From an uncultured Dehalococcoidia bacterium (GTDB taxonomy: Bacteria > Chloroflexota > Dehalococcoidia > Lucifugimonadales > GCA-2712585), in assembly GCA_958295715.1 (NCBI GenBank), contig OY282371.1:772133-836132 (forward strand): 64,000 nucleotides of DNA, read 5' to 3'. Each line of letters begins with the position of its first letter. Within the stretch, counting starts at the first letter, position 1. Shown here one piece after another: positions 8,079-20,115 of the stretch. The position numbers and the translations under genes were made by a program. The notes beneath the pieces are model-generated. The model did no database searches and was not told where the DNA came from. It saw nothing but the letters and a program-made list of their open reading frames with translations.

Positions 8079-10363
8079 AGGAAGCCCTGACCGCCGTCGG
8101 GAGGTCGCTGCCGCGCGCCGGCCTCGCCGCCAAGGTGACCGGCGAGGCCCGGTACACCGCCGACGTCAAGCTCCCTGGGATGCTTCACGCCCGGCTCCTT
8201 CGCAGTCCTCATCCCCACGCGGAAATCATATCCGTGGACACCGCCGCCGCTCTGGCCCTGCCCGGCGTCCACGCCGTCCTCACCCCCTTTGACCCGGAGG
8301 CCGCCGGCCGCCTGGCCCCGGACATGACCATCCTCTCCAAAAGGGCGCGCTTTGTAGGCGATGAGGTTGCCGCCGTCGCCGCTGACGACGACAGCCTAGC
8401 CGAGCACGCTCTCCAACTATTGAGGGTCCAGTACCGGCCGCTGCCCTTTGAGACCGACCCCCAAGAGGCCCTACGGCCTGAGGCCGCGCGTATCCACCCC
8501 GGCGGGAACCTCTGCGGCGGCGCGCCCATGCTCCTCGAGCGCGGCAGCGTTGAGCGCGGCTTCGCGGAGGCCGACCTGGTTCTGGAGGAGACCTACAAGG
8601 TTCCCTGCCACTCGGCCGCCGCCCTCGAGCCACGGGCCGCCCTGGCCCGTTGGGACGGCGACGGCCTCACCCTTTGGAAGACCAGCCGCGGTGTCCACCA
8701 GGACCGTTCCACCCTTGCCCATGCCTTGGGCCTGCCCATCGACAGCGTTAGAGTGGTGGCGCCGCCCCTTGGCGCCGGTTTTGGCAACAAGGACGAGAGC
8801 CGGGGCGCCGCCATCGCAGCCCTCCTCTCCCGCAAGGCCCAAAGACCCGTCCGCTTGGACTACTCCCGCCACGAGGAGTTTGTGGCCGGGCGTGTCCGCC
8901 ACAGCGCCGTTATCAGGCTGGCCATGGGCGTGAAGAACGACGGGGCCATCACCGCCATCGATAACTCCACGCTAATGAACACCGGCGCCTATCTGGCCTC
9001 TGGCCCCGGGGTCCTGCGGCGGGCCGCCCAGGGGTCCCTCTACCTGTACCGGTGCCCCAACGTCCGGTATCAGGGCCTCCTCGTCTACACCAACGCGCCC
9101 GTGGCAGGCTCCTACCGCGGTTTGGGGGCGCCCCAGGGCCATTTTGCGTTGGAAGTTCACGTCGACCGCGTCGCCGAGGCCTTGGGCATAGACCCTCTCG
9201 AGTTTCGCCTAATGAACCACGTTGGGCCTGAGGGTCAGGAGGGAAGGCGCCGCTCCCCACGCCACGAAATCGTCGACACCCAGCCGGTGGAGGGCGGCAT
9301 CCCCTTCTCCAGCAACGGCCTCCGCGAGTGCCTTGAACGCGGAGCCGAGGCCATCCAGTGGAGGGGCAGGCCCGCTTCCAACCCCCTCCGACCCCCGGCC
9401 CTCAGGCGTGGGACGGGCGTGGCCGCGTGCATATACCGGGGCGGCCCCGGCAGGGAGTCCACCGCGAGGGTTGCGATTCACCGGAGCGGCCGCGTCACCC
9501 TGGCCACCGGGGTAATCGAAGTGGGCCAAGGCGCCCATACCGTGTTGACGCAGATGACCGCCGACGCCCTGGGATGCCGCTATGAGGATGTTGACGTGGT
9601 TAGCGGCGACACCGCCACGGCGCCCGAAGCCCCCATCACCGCCGGCTCCACCGCCACCTTCTCATCGGGTCTAGCGACGGTGAAGGCCGCCGCCAAACTC
9701 CGCGGCTCCCTTCTAGACGTCGCATCCACCCTGTTTGAGCTTCCCAGAGACCGTATCTACTTCAACCGGGGCCTCGTCTTCTCCAAAGACCGCCCCACGG
9801 AATTGGCCGCCCTCAGCGACGTGGCCGCTCAAATGCCCCGCGGCTCCCTGGAGGCTGAGGCGACGGTGACGCCCGGCAGCCCCGACTACATAGTGAACTC
9901 CTTTGCCGCCCATTTCGCTGAGGTGGAGGTCAACCTCAACACGGGAGGCGTGCGAGTCTTGCGCTACGTCGCCGCCCACGACTCTGGCAAAATCATCAAC
10001 CCCGCCACCGCCGTCAACCAGGTCGAGGGCGGCGTTTCGCAGGCCCTGGGCCTCGCCCTCACCGAGGAGCTTGTCACCGACCCCGGCTCAGGGGTCACCC
10101 TCAACGGCAGCTTCCTTGAGCACAAAAGCCCCGGCATAGCCGCGTACCCCCACTTGCAGACCATATTCGTAGAAACCGAGGATCCGTTGGGACCCTTCGG
10201 GGCCAAGGCCCTGGGGGAACCTCCCACCGTTCCCGTGGCCGCCGCCGTGGTCAACGCCCTGTACGACGCCATCGGAATCCGCTTCGCCCAACTCCCCGTA
10301 ACCCCCGATAAGGTTCTCGACGCCCTGGCCGAGGCGTCTCCCCGGCCACGGAGGGATCCATGA
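8075..10363 (+). CDS. Molybdopterin-binding large subunit, xanthine/aldehyde oxidase family
   Basis: A 762-aa catalytic subunit that hydroxylates a carbon centre (CO, aldehyde or N-heteroaromatic) at a Mo-cytosine-dinucleotide cofactor. I place the start at the GTG at 8075 (preceded by GGGAAGGGG; GTGA overlap with the 2Fe-2S gene) rather than the ATG at 7895, whose first 60 residues are an out-of-frame shadow. Family blocks: GEARYTADVKLPGMLHARL near the N-terminus, PPLGAGFGNKDESRG (cofactor loop), SYRGLGAPQGHFALE, VIEVGQGAHTVLTQM, and the C-terminal GAKALGEPP that carries the catalytic Glu. The active-site loop is SYRGLGAP, not the AYRCSFR of true CO dehydrogenase, so an aldehyde or heterocycle substrate is more likely (inference). 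Confidence 0.92.
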   Translation: MKEALTAVGRSLPRAGLAAKVTGEARYTADVKLPGMLHARLLRSPHPHAEIISVDTAAALALPGVHAVLTPFDPEAAGRLAPDMTILSKRARFVGDEVAAVAADDDSLAEHALQLLRVQYRPLPFETDPQEALRPEAARIHPGGNLCGGAPMLLERGSVERGFAEADLVLEETYKVPCHSAAALEPRAALARWDGDGLTLWKTSRGVHQDRSTLAHALGLPIDSVRVVAPPLGAGFGNKDESRGAAIAALLSRKAQRPVRLDYSRHEEFVAGRVRHSAVIRLAMGVKNDGAITAIDNSTLMNTGAYLASGPGVLRRAAQGSLYLYRCPNVRYQGLLVYTNAPVAGSYRGLGAPQGHFALEVHVDRVAEALGIDPLEFRLMNHVGPEGQEGRRRSPRHEIVDTQPVEGGIPFSSNGLRECLERGAEAIQWRGRPASNPLRPPALRRGTGVAACIYRGGPGRESTARVAIHRSGRVTLATGVIEVGQGAHTVLTQMTADALGCRYEDVDVVSGDTATAPEAPITAGSTATFSSGLATVKAAAKLRGSLLDVASTLFELPRDRIYFNRGLVFSKDRPTELAALSDVAAQMPRGSLEAEATVTPGSPDYIVNSFAAHFAEVEVNLNTGGVRVLRYVAAHDSGKIINPATAVNQVEGGVSQALGLALTEELVTDPGSGVTLNGSFLEHKSPGIAAYPHLQTIFVETEDPLGPFGAKALGEPPTVPVAAAVVNALYDAIGIRFAQLPVTPDKVLDALAEASPRPRRDP

Positions 10364-11373
10364 TTCCCTTTGAATACGTGCGGCCGGACTCCATCAGCGG
10401 GGCCGTGTCCCTCCTTCTAGAAGACCCGGAGGGAACCAGCCTCATCGCTGGGGGAACCGATATCCTGTCCGAGGTTAAGGACGGCCTTAAGAGACCGCGC
10501 CGCCTCGTGGCTCTGGACGGCCTCGCGGAGCTTCGGTCCCTAGACGTGGGGAACGGCTCCACGCGCTTGGGGGCGGGCCTCACCCTCGCCGAGCTTTCCA
10601 CCAACCCGCGCCTTGAGCGCGGCTACCCGATTCTGACGCAGGCCGCGCGGTCCGTGGCCACGCCTCAGGTCCGCAACGTGGCCACCTTGGGCGGCAACCT
10701 GTGCCAGAGGCCCCGTTGCTGGTACTACCGGGACAGGCTGTTTCCCTGCTACAAAAAGGGCGGCTCCGTGTGCTACGGGGCCACCGGCCACAACCGCTAC
10801 CTCGCCATACTGGGCGGCGGCCCCTCCTTCATGGTCCACCCCTCCGACATGGCCCCCGCCCTCATCGCCGTTGACGCGCGGCTGGAGGCCTTTGGCCCCA
10901 ACGGGTTCAGGACCATGCCCTTGGAGGACTTCTTCGACCATGGGCAAAGCAGGCCCTTGCAGGAGCACGTCTTAGGAAGCGGCGAGCTGGTGACCGCCAT
11001 TTTCCTCCCGTCACCCCCTCCGGACACCCGGAGCGTTTACCTCAAGGCGCGGGAACGCGCCGACCACGACTTTGCGCTGGCCAGCGTTGCCGCTTCCATC
11101 ACCCTTGCCGGTGGCGTAGTAGCCAAGGCTAACGTCATACTGGGTGGCGTGGCCCCCACCCCCTACCGGGCGCGCCTGGCCGAAGCCGCCATAGTAGGCA
11201 GGCCCGTTGACAAGCTGGACCTTCAGGAAGCCGCGCGCCTGGCGGTTTCGGAGGCCCGGCCCCTTGAGTTCAACCGGTACAAGGTCTCCCTGACCGCGAA
11301 CCTGGTCGGGCAGGCCCTTCAGAGTCTTCTAACCCAATTAAAAGGAGGAACATCCCATGCCGATAGACTCTAA
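10360..11373 (+). CDS. FAD-binding middle subunit with extra cysteines (PaoB/HcrB-like)
   Basis: A 337-aa flavoprotein subunit that completes the molybdenum hydroxylase. The FAD loops LIAGGTDILSEVKDG (residues about 29-43) and ATLGGNLCQRPRCWYY (near 109) are present. Unlike CoxM, it has the extended loop known from E. coli PaoB and 4-hydroxybenzoyl-CoA reductase beta subunit, where four cysteines hold an additional 4Fe-4S cluster. Here CWYYRDRLFPC and GSVCYGATG supply three, and the family's fourth position (before HPSDMA) is Phe; the extra Cys in GNLC may substitute. It starts in an ATGA overlap with the large subunit and its end overlaps the next gene by 17 bases. This argues for a PaoABC-like aldehyde oxidoreductase. 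Confidence 0.9.
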   Translation: MIPFEYVRPDSISGAVSLLLEDPEGTSLIAGGTDILSEVKDGLKRPRRLVALDGLAELRSLDVGNGSTRLGAGLTLAELSTNPRLERGYPILTQAARSVATPQVRNVATLGGNLCQRPRCWYYRDRLFPCYKKGGSVCYGATGHNRYLAILGGGPSFMVHPSDMAPALIAVDARLEAFGPNGFRTMPLEDFFDHGQSRPLQEHVLGSGELVTAIFLPSPPPDTRSVYLKARERADHDFALASVAASITLAGGVVAKANVILGGVAPTPYRARLAEAAIVGRPVDKLDLQEAARLAVSEARPLEFNRYKVSLTANLVGQALQSLLTQLKGGTSHADRL

Positions 11374-11710
11374 CTACCTTTTCATAGCCAGTATGGACGT
11401 GGACGCCGGCAAGGAGGACCTTTTCAACGAGGTCTACGACCAGGAGCACGTGCCGAACCTGTTGGAGGTCCCCGGCGTCATTTCCGTGGCCCGCTTCAAA
11501 ATGAGGGAGCTAACGATGCTCATCGGCGGCGAAAAGAAGCGTATGCGCTTCGAGAACGAGCCGGCCTACCATGCCCTATACGAGATCGAAAGCCCCGACG
11601 TCCTCCTGTCCGACGGGTGGGGGAAGGCCGTGGAGTTGGGACGGTGGCCCGAGCAGGTGAGGCCCTACACCAAAAACCGGCGCCACATCCTCACGCGCCG
11701 CACAGACTAG
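11357..11710 (+). CDS. 117-aa protein, ferredoxin-fold (EthD/DUF4286-like) candidate
   Basis: A small soluble protein beginning MPIDSNYLFIASMDVDAGKE and containing FNEVYDQEHVPNLLEVPGV, a pattern shared by dimeric alpha-beta barrel proteins (EthD, DUF4286 and related), in which a conserved His sits in the HVPxLL segment. It has an excellent ribosome site, AAAGGAGGAAC at 11340-11350, inside the end of the FAD-subunit gene, so it is translated with the molybdenum hydroxylase operon. Members of this fold act as small hydrolases, isomerases or dioxygenase-like accessory proteins; a role in handling the oxidoreductase product is inference. Confidence 0.75.
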   Translation: MPIDSNYLFIASMDVDAGKEDLFNEVYDQEHVPNLLEVPGVISVARFKMRELTMLIGGEKKRMRFENEPAYHALYEIESPDVLLSDGWGKAVELGRWPEQVRPYTKNRRHILTRRTD

Positions 11711-12425
11711 CCCCCCACCCCAATCCAATGCGGTCGCGGGGCTGCCGCGTTCCCTTGGCGCGGGGCGGTTGCCGGCGCCACTATCCCGTCATTCCCGTGA
11801 AAACGGGAATCCAGGAAGCCCTCAACGCAGGCCCAACGCCTCAAGTCCTAGCGCCACCCGTAGGGACGCCTAGGGTGCGGGTGTCGCCATAGCGGGACTA
11901 GCCCTTACCGACGCAAGGCTCCAAGGCGTCGTAGCCCTGGGGATTCGGAGCGTTGCTCTTAGACGAGTGTTCCTGGATTCCCGTTTTCACGGGAATGACG
12001 GAAAGGGATAAGCGGGAATGACGGGAGGTGGTGTCGTGGGGCTGACGTGGCCCCTTGGCGCGGGGCGGTCGCCGGCGGTTGGCCTCTCAAGAGGGATGGA
12101 TTCCCGCCTTCGCGGGAATGACGGGAGGTGGTGTCGCGGGGCTGGAATGGCCCCTTGGCGCGGGGCGGTCGCCGGCGGTTGGCGTCTTAAAGAGGGGATG
12201 GATTCCCGCCTTCGCGGGAATGACGGGTAGGCGGGGAGGCGTGGGAATCGCGGTAGGGGGGTGAGCGTGGAGTGACGGCAGAAGCGCGCCGGAGTGAGGG
12301 GGTGAAGGGGCGCGGGCCGTTGACCCGTGGAGATGGCGGGTATAAACTGACGGGGCGGCGCTTGGCGGCCCTTGGCAGATAGATGAGTGTCGCGCCGCCG
12401 GTAAAGACAAAGACGGAGGTTCAAA
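11711..12425. repeat. Gap filled by hairpin repeats and a 100-bp tandem duplication
   Basis: No gene is supported. Copies of the dispersed repeat lie at 11787-11815 and 11971-12001 (the variant with a GTGAAAAC or GTTTTCAC centre) and at 12097-12123 and 12199-12226 (the GCCTTCGC centre). Bases 12014-12216 are two units of about 100 and 102 bp (GGGAATGACGGGAGGTGGTG, then GGCCCCTTGGCGCGGGGCGG, then the hairpin), so the hairpin is duplicated with its flank. A diverged, differently ordered copy of the GGCGCGGGGCGG module lies at 11755-11770. Confidence 0.75.
12320..12346 (+). promoter_or_regulatory. Possible promoter for the BNR propeller gene
   Basis: TTGACC at 12320-12325 and TATAAA at 12341-12346, with a 15-base spacer, shorter than the usual 17. 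It lies 80 bases upstream of the ATG at 12426 and just after the repeat array. Confidence 0.4.
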
Positions 12426-15560
<3,135 letters not shown>

Positions 15561-15631
15561 ACCCGCGGGGCGCAGGCAGACCTTAATAGCCTTCCCTCAG
15601 GCCGGTAGTCGCTGAGCCCGTCCTTCCCTCC

Positions 15632-16896
15632 ATGAGCGCCTCCTCGCCTCGCCCGCCTGATCCCGAGCGTCCCCCCGCCACCATGCTGGGGCGGCTCTTC
15701 GTCTCCTTTTCCAGCCCCGACTACCGCCTTGTTTGGAGCTACTTCGTGCTCAACTTCATGGGCATGAGCATGGAGATGCTGGCCCAAGGCTGGCTCGTGC
15801 TGGTGGTGACCGACTCACCCTTCTGGGTTGGCGGCGTGGCGGGGCTGTGGGGCGCCGGGCAGGTGGCCTTCGGGGTTATCGGCGGCGTGATAGTGGACCG
15901 CTTCAACCGCCGTATCATCATCGCCGTGGTGCAGGTCCTGAGGGCGGCCATCTTCCTCACCCTTGGGCTGCTTCTCATAGCAGACTCCATACAGCTTTGG
16001 CACCTGCTGGTGGCCGCGCTGGTACAGGGTATGCTCATGTCCACCGGGCTGCCGGCCGGAGAGGCCCTAATCTACGACACCGTTGGACCCAAACGGCTGC
16101 TCAACGCCATAGCCGTCAAACAGGGGGCCTTCAGTCTGGCCCGCATACCCGGCTCTATCCTGGCGGGAACCCTCATCGACGCCACGGGATTCGGCCCCTG
16201 CTACATGGTCATAACGGGCGTCCTCCTGTTCAGCCCCCTCCCCGTTCTGCTGATAAAGACGCGATATCGCAGACCCCCGGCCGTAGAGTCCCTATGGCGG
16301 AACATAACCTCGGGGCTGAGCTACGCCTCCCGCACCAGCTCCCTCAGGTCCCTGCTCCTCTTCAGCACGGTGGTTGAGCTATTCGGCTTCTCCTACTTCG
16401 TCATGCTTCCCGTCGTCGCCAGAGACGTGCTTCACGTAGAGGCGTCGGGTCTGGGCTACCTGTCCGCCGCCGGCAGCGTTGGCGGGCTTGGGGCCACCGT
16501 CATCCTGGCCGCCCTTGCGAATTCGCGGTCGAAGCATCTCATGCTGGCGGTGACGAGCGCCTGTGTGGGAACTTTCCTGCTTCTATTCGGCATCTCCTCC
16601 TGGTACGCCGTGTCCCTGGTCCTCCCGGCCTGGTGGGAGGGGCCTTGGCCGCTTACGACGCCACCATGGGCGCGAATCTGCAACTCATCTCCTCCGACGC
16701 CATGCGGGGGCGCATCCTGGGCCTCTACGGCCTCACCTTCGGGTTCACCCCTCTCGGCGGCTTCCTAAGCGGCGTCATCGCCACGGCGGTTACCGCTTCC
16801 TTCGCCGTTGGAATGGGCGGCGTTGTGATACTGGGCGCCGTATCTGTTATGCTTGTCGCCAACCGGAGTTTCCGGGAGCCAACTAAAGGGGGATAG
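15632..16896 (+). CDS. MFS transporter with one frameshift
   Basis: An MFS permease of about 420 aa, similar to the enterobactin-exporter/TMEM group (FSSPDYRLVWSYFVLNFMGM; GGVIVDRFNRR is the loop after helix 2). The frame from 15632 loses membrane character after VSLVLPAWW and becomes Pro/Arg-rich. The next frame continues as GLVGGALAAYDATMGANLQL, DAMRGRILGLYG and three more helices to the stop at 16896. The switch falls at about 16626-16632 in CTCCCGG, where one missing C would restore LVLPGLVGGALAAY. It is either an assembly error or a recently broken gene. It begins 71 bases after the propeller gene and ends 6 bases before the rhodanese gene. Confidence 0.85.
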
Positions 16897-16902
16897 CGGC
16901 GT

Positions 16903-17628
16903 ATGGCCACCTTAGCCGACCCGACTTGGGTCAAGTACTGGATAGAGCTTGGCGACGTTCACATCCTCGACCCGCGCCCGCCCGCTCAGTACGCGGAGGG
17001 ACACCTCCCGGGGGCCGTTAACCTGCCCTTGGAGCGAATCCTGAACGCCGGCGGGTTCCTCCTGCCCGTTTCCCGCATGGCTCAGGCCTTTGGTGAGGCC
17101 GGGCTGGACGAATCCAAGCGGTCCCTCGTTTATGATGCCGCCGACGGGAGGCGGGGCGCCATGATGGCCTGGGTCCTTGAGTACCTGGGCCGCGGTGAAG
17201 TGGCCCTCTGTGCCCTGCTTTACGAGGGCTGGGCCCGCCAGGGTTTCGTCGTATCCACCGAGCCTGTGACCCCTCAGCCGCGCCAATTTCAAGCCGCGGT
17301 GAGCCCGGGGAAGCGTATAACCCTTGAGGAGCTTCGCGCCGGTGAGGACGTCAAGCTCCTGGACCTGCGAAGCCCTGAAGAGCGCCGCGACGCCGGGGGA
17401 AGTCTGCCCGGCTCCATCAATCTGCCGTGGACGGAGCTCCTGGGCAGCGACGACTACCTCTTGGGCTCGGACACCGACCTGTGGCTGCGAATGAAGGCCC
17501 TGGGCATGAGTCGCATGGACACGGTCGCCGCCTATAGCGCCACCGGCCTAAGCGCCTCCATCGGCTACCAGGCCCTCAAGCGGGCCGGCTGCGGCGCGCG
17601 ACTCCTCGACCTAGGCCCCGGTTCCTAA
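16903..17628 (+). CDS. Tandem rhodanese-domain protein lacking both catalytic cysteines
   Basis: A 241-aa protein with two rhodanese folds like thiosulfate/3-mercaptopyruvate sulfurtransferases: domain 1 residues about 5-115 (HILDPRPPAQYAEGHLPGAV), domain 2 about 130-240 (KLLDLRSPEERRDAGGSLPG). In active enzymes the C-terminal loop reads C-[RG]-x-G. Here it is YSATGLSAS, with Ser where Cys is expected, and domain 1 has YDAADGRRG with no Cys. Sulfur transfer by the normal persulfide route is therefore unlikely, and a binding or regulatory role is possible. It follows the frameshifted MFS gene by 6 bases, so they were probably cotranscribed. Confidence 0.85.
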   Translation: MATLADPTWVKYWIELGDVHILDPRPPAQYAEGHLPGAVNLPLERILNAGGFLLPVSRMAQAFGEAGLDESKRSLVYDAADGRRGAMMAWVLEYLGRGEVALCALLYEGWARQGFVVSTEPVTPQPRQFQAAVSPGKRITLEELRAGEDVKLLDLRSPEERRDAGGSLPGSINLPWTELLGSDDYLLGSDTDLWLRMKALGMSRMDTVAAYSATGLSASIGYQALKRAGCGARLLDLGPGS

Positions 17629-17725
17629 CCCACGCTTCCGCCTACCGTTATTATGGATGATGGGGGGAATCGGGAAGTCCGCCCTGCAAAGGCCGGCGCC
17701 TGAAGGCCCGTGGCCGCGCGCCGCG

Positions 17726-17754
17726 TTGCCCCGCCCCCGTTCCCCCGCTATAAT
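17726..17754 (+). promoter_or_regulatory. Promoter for the acyl-CoA dehydrogenase/CoA-transferase operon
   Basis: TTGCCC at 17726-17731, a 17-base spacer and a perfect TATAAT at 17749-17754. It lies 48 bases upstream of the ATG at 17802 and is the only promoter seen before four closely spaced genes. Confidence 0.55.
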
Positions 17755-17801
17755 CTGAAAATCCCGCAGTCCGCGTCCATGACCGACCTAAAGAAGCCCA
17801 A

Positions 17802-18969
17802 ATGCGAATCCGATTCACCAAAGAGCAGCAGGAGTTCCGGCAAGAGGTCTCCGCCTTCCTGGAGGCTGAAACGCCCCCCGAGCGCCGCACTATATACGGC
17901 GAGTTCTCCGAGGAGAAGTACTGGTTTGGCCGCGCCCTCGCCCGGAAGCTGGCCGGCAAGGGGTGGCTCACCGTCGGGTGGCCCAAGGAGTACGGCGGCG
18001 GCGGCAAGACCTTCATAGAGCAGTCCATCCTGGACGAGCAGATAGGCTATCACCGCGTCCAACGGGTCGGCCTAACCGGTCTGAACTTCGCCGGGCCGGC
18101 CATTATGAAGTTCGGCTCCGAGGAGCAGAAGAGCCGGTTCCTTCCCCCCATCGCCCGGGGCGAGGTGGAGTACTGCCAGGGATTCACGGAGCCCAACGCC
18201 GGCTCCGACCTGGCCTCCCTGGAGATGCAGGCCAGGCGGGATGGCGACTCCTACGTCCTCAACGGCTCCAAGATGTTCACCAGCTACTACGCCCACGCCG
18301 ACTACATATACCTGCTGGCCAGGACCGACCCCCACGCCCCCAAGCACCGGGGCATTAGCCTTTTCATAGTTGAGATGAGCGCCCCGGGCGTGTCCACGCG
18401 CCCCCTTCCCTACATCAACGGGGAGGTTGCGGCCCAGACCTTCTTCGACGACGTGCGCGCGCCTGCGTCCGCTCTGGTGGGGGAGGAGAACCGCGGCTGG
18501 TATCACGCCATGACTACTTTGGACTACGAACGCGCCGGCCTTGAGCGGTACGCCCGCGTGCGCCGCGCCTTCGACGACTTCGTGGACTTCTGCCGCGGCT
18601 CCCACTACGACGGAAAGCCGCTCAGCCATGACCCCGTGGTACGGCGCAAACTCGCCATCCTCAAGGTGGGGTATGGAGGCTTGGGCCTTGCTCTGTTGGA
18701 AGGTGGCGTGGATGCAGAGCCGCGGCCAGGTTCCCAACGCGGAGGCGTCCATAGCCTTTCTCTACGGCACACAGCAGAGGTTGAGATTCGCCCAAGAGGC
18801 CATGGAGATACTCGGCCCACTGGGGACCCTCACCCACCCGTCCGAGCTTGCCCCCCTCCAGGGAGCCATCGAAGGTCTCAGCAGGGAGAGCCTGCACCTG
18901 CACGGCGCGGGCACCATGGAGATACACCGCAACATCATCGCCCAGCGGGGCTTGGGACTCCCCCGGTAG
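17802..18969 (+). CDS. Acyl-CoA dehydrogenase, frameshifted near the 3' end
   Basis: FAD-dependent acyl-CoA dehydrogenase of about 388 aa. The N-terminal and middle domains are intact (RFTKEQQEFRQEVSAFLEAE; QGFTEPNAGSDLASLEMQAR, the flavin/substrate strand region; GDSYVLNGSKMFTSY). After LAILKVG (about 18669) the starting frame degenerates, and the next frame continues MEAWALLCWKVAWMQSRGQ, QQRLRFAQEAMEILGPLG and HGAGTMEIHRNIIAQRGLG to the stop at 18969. One extra base at about 18670 explains this. It is followed after 6 bases by a second, different dehydrogenase. Such pairs form heteromeric enzymes in steroid side-chain degradation (FadE26/27 type); applying that model here is inference. Confidence 0.88.
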
Positions 18970-18975
18970 CCGCCT

Positions 18976-20094
18976 ATGGACTTCGCCTTCACCCAAGCCC
19001 AGGAGATGCTGAGACGCTCGGCCCGTGACTTCCTGGAATCCAACTGCCCCACCGCCGTGGTCCGGGAGCTGGAGGCGAAGGGCGTTCCCTACTCCGCCGA
19101 CCTGTGGCGCCGCGTGGCGGACATGGGCTGGCTCGGCGTCGCCCTCCCGGAGGAGCACGGCGGCTCCGGGGACATCATGGACCAGATGGTCCTTGCCGAG
19201 GAGATAGGGCGGGCCCTGCTGCCGTCCCCCCTGCTGACCTCCGCCGTGACCTGCGGCCGTCTGCTGCTGCTCGCGGGGGACCCGTCCCAGCGCGCCGCAT
19301 TGCTGCCTCCCCTGATACGGGGCCAATCCGTTATGAGCCTGGCCCTTGAGGAGCCTGGCGCTCGTTCGCCTCTCAAGCACCCCTCCACCACGGCCCTGCG
19401 CCACGGCGAAGGATACCTAATCAACGGCGTCAAGGCCTTCGTCCCCTACGCGTCGTCGGCGGACGTGTTCATCTGCGCCGTCAGGTCGGAAGACCCTCAA
19501 GGGATTACCCTGGCCCTCGTTGAGTCCAACAGCCCGGGGGTTGCCGTCACGCCGGTGAAGTCCATCGCCAACTTTCCCCAAGCCCTCGTCAAGTTCGACA
19601 ACGTGGCGGTGGGTGAGGAGAAGGTCCTCGGTGGGGCCGGAAAGGGCCGCGCTCCCCTGGTCGAGGCCCTGGAGTGGGCAACCATCGTCCAGTGCGGCGA
19701 GATGGTGGGACGCGGGCAGAAGATTCTTGAGATGGTGGTGGACTACTCCAAGTCCCGCGTCCAGTTTGGCCGTCCCATAGGCGCCTTCCAGGCCATCCAA
19801 CACCAGTGCGCGGACCTGCAAGTGGCTGTGGACGCGGCGCGGCTGTTGACCTATAGGGCCGCCTCGAATCTGAGGGACGGCCTGCCTTCCTCCCAAGAGA
19901 TAGCCATGGCCAAGGCGGCCGCCAACGAGATGAGCCGCCTCTCAACGGTGGCCGGCCACGGGATATACGCCGGCGTTTCTTACACCCTTGAGCACGACAT
20001 GCGGCTTTACAGCGCCCGCAACATGTTGGCCGAGGCCGGCATGGGAGCCGCCGCCCGTCACGTGGACGCCATCGCCGGGATGATGGGCCTCTAG
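18976..20094 (+). CDS. Acyl-CoA dehydrogenase, second of a pair
   Basis: A 372-aa acyl-CoA dehydrogenase with N-terminal helical domain (MDFAFTQAQEMLRRSARDF), LGVALPEEHGGSG, a short beta domain (GYLINGVKAFVPYASSADVF), and the C-terminal helical domain with RVQFGRPIGAFQAIQHQCAD. It lies 6 bases after the preceding dehydrogenase and 21 before a CoA transferase. The sequence is clearly diverged from its partner, not a recent duplicate. In heteromeric acyl-CoA dehydrogenases one subunit carries the catalytic base; which does so here cannot be decided by eye. The operon suggests beta-oxidation of an unusual or cyclic acyl-CoA (inference). Confidence 0.9.
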   Translation: MDFAFTQAQEMLRRSARDFLESNCPTAVVRELEAKGVPYSADLWRRVADMGWLGVALPEEHGGSGDIMDQMVLAEEIGRALLPSPLLTSAVTCGRLLLLAGDPSQRAALLPPLIRGQSVMSLALEEPGARSPLKHPSTTALRHGEGYLINGVKAFVPYASSADVFICAVRSEDPQGITLALVESNSPGVAVTPVKSIANFPQALVKFDNVAVGEEKVLGGAGKGRAPLVEALEWATIVQCGEMVGRGQKILEMVVDYSKSRVQFGRPIGAFQAIQHQCADLQVAVDAARLLTYRAASNLRDGLPSSQEIAMAKAAANEMSRLSTVAGHGIYAGVSYTLEHDMRLYSARNMLAEAGMGAAARHVDAIAGMMGL

Positions 20095-20115
20095 CGCGGC
20101 GGCCCGTGAACTGAC

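Noticed and set aside
8075-11373. Call of the operon as CO dehydrogenase (CoxSLM)
   Set aside because: The large subunit lacks the AYRCSFR active-site loop and the FAD subunit has the PaoB/HcrB-type cysteine loop.
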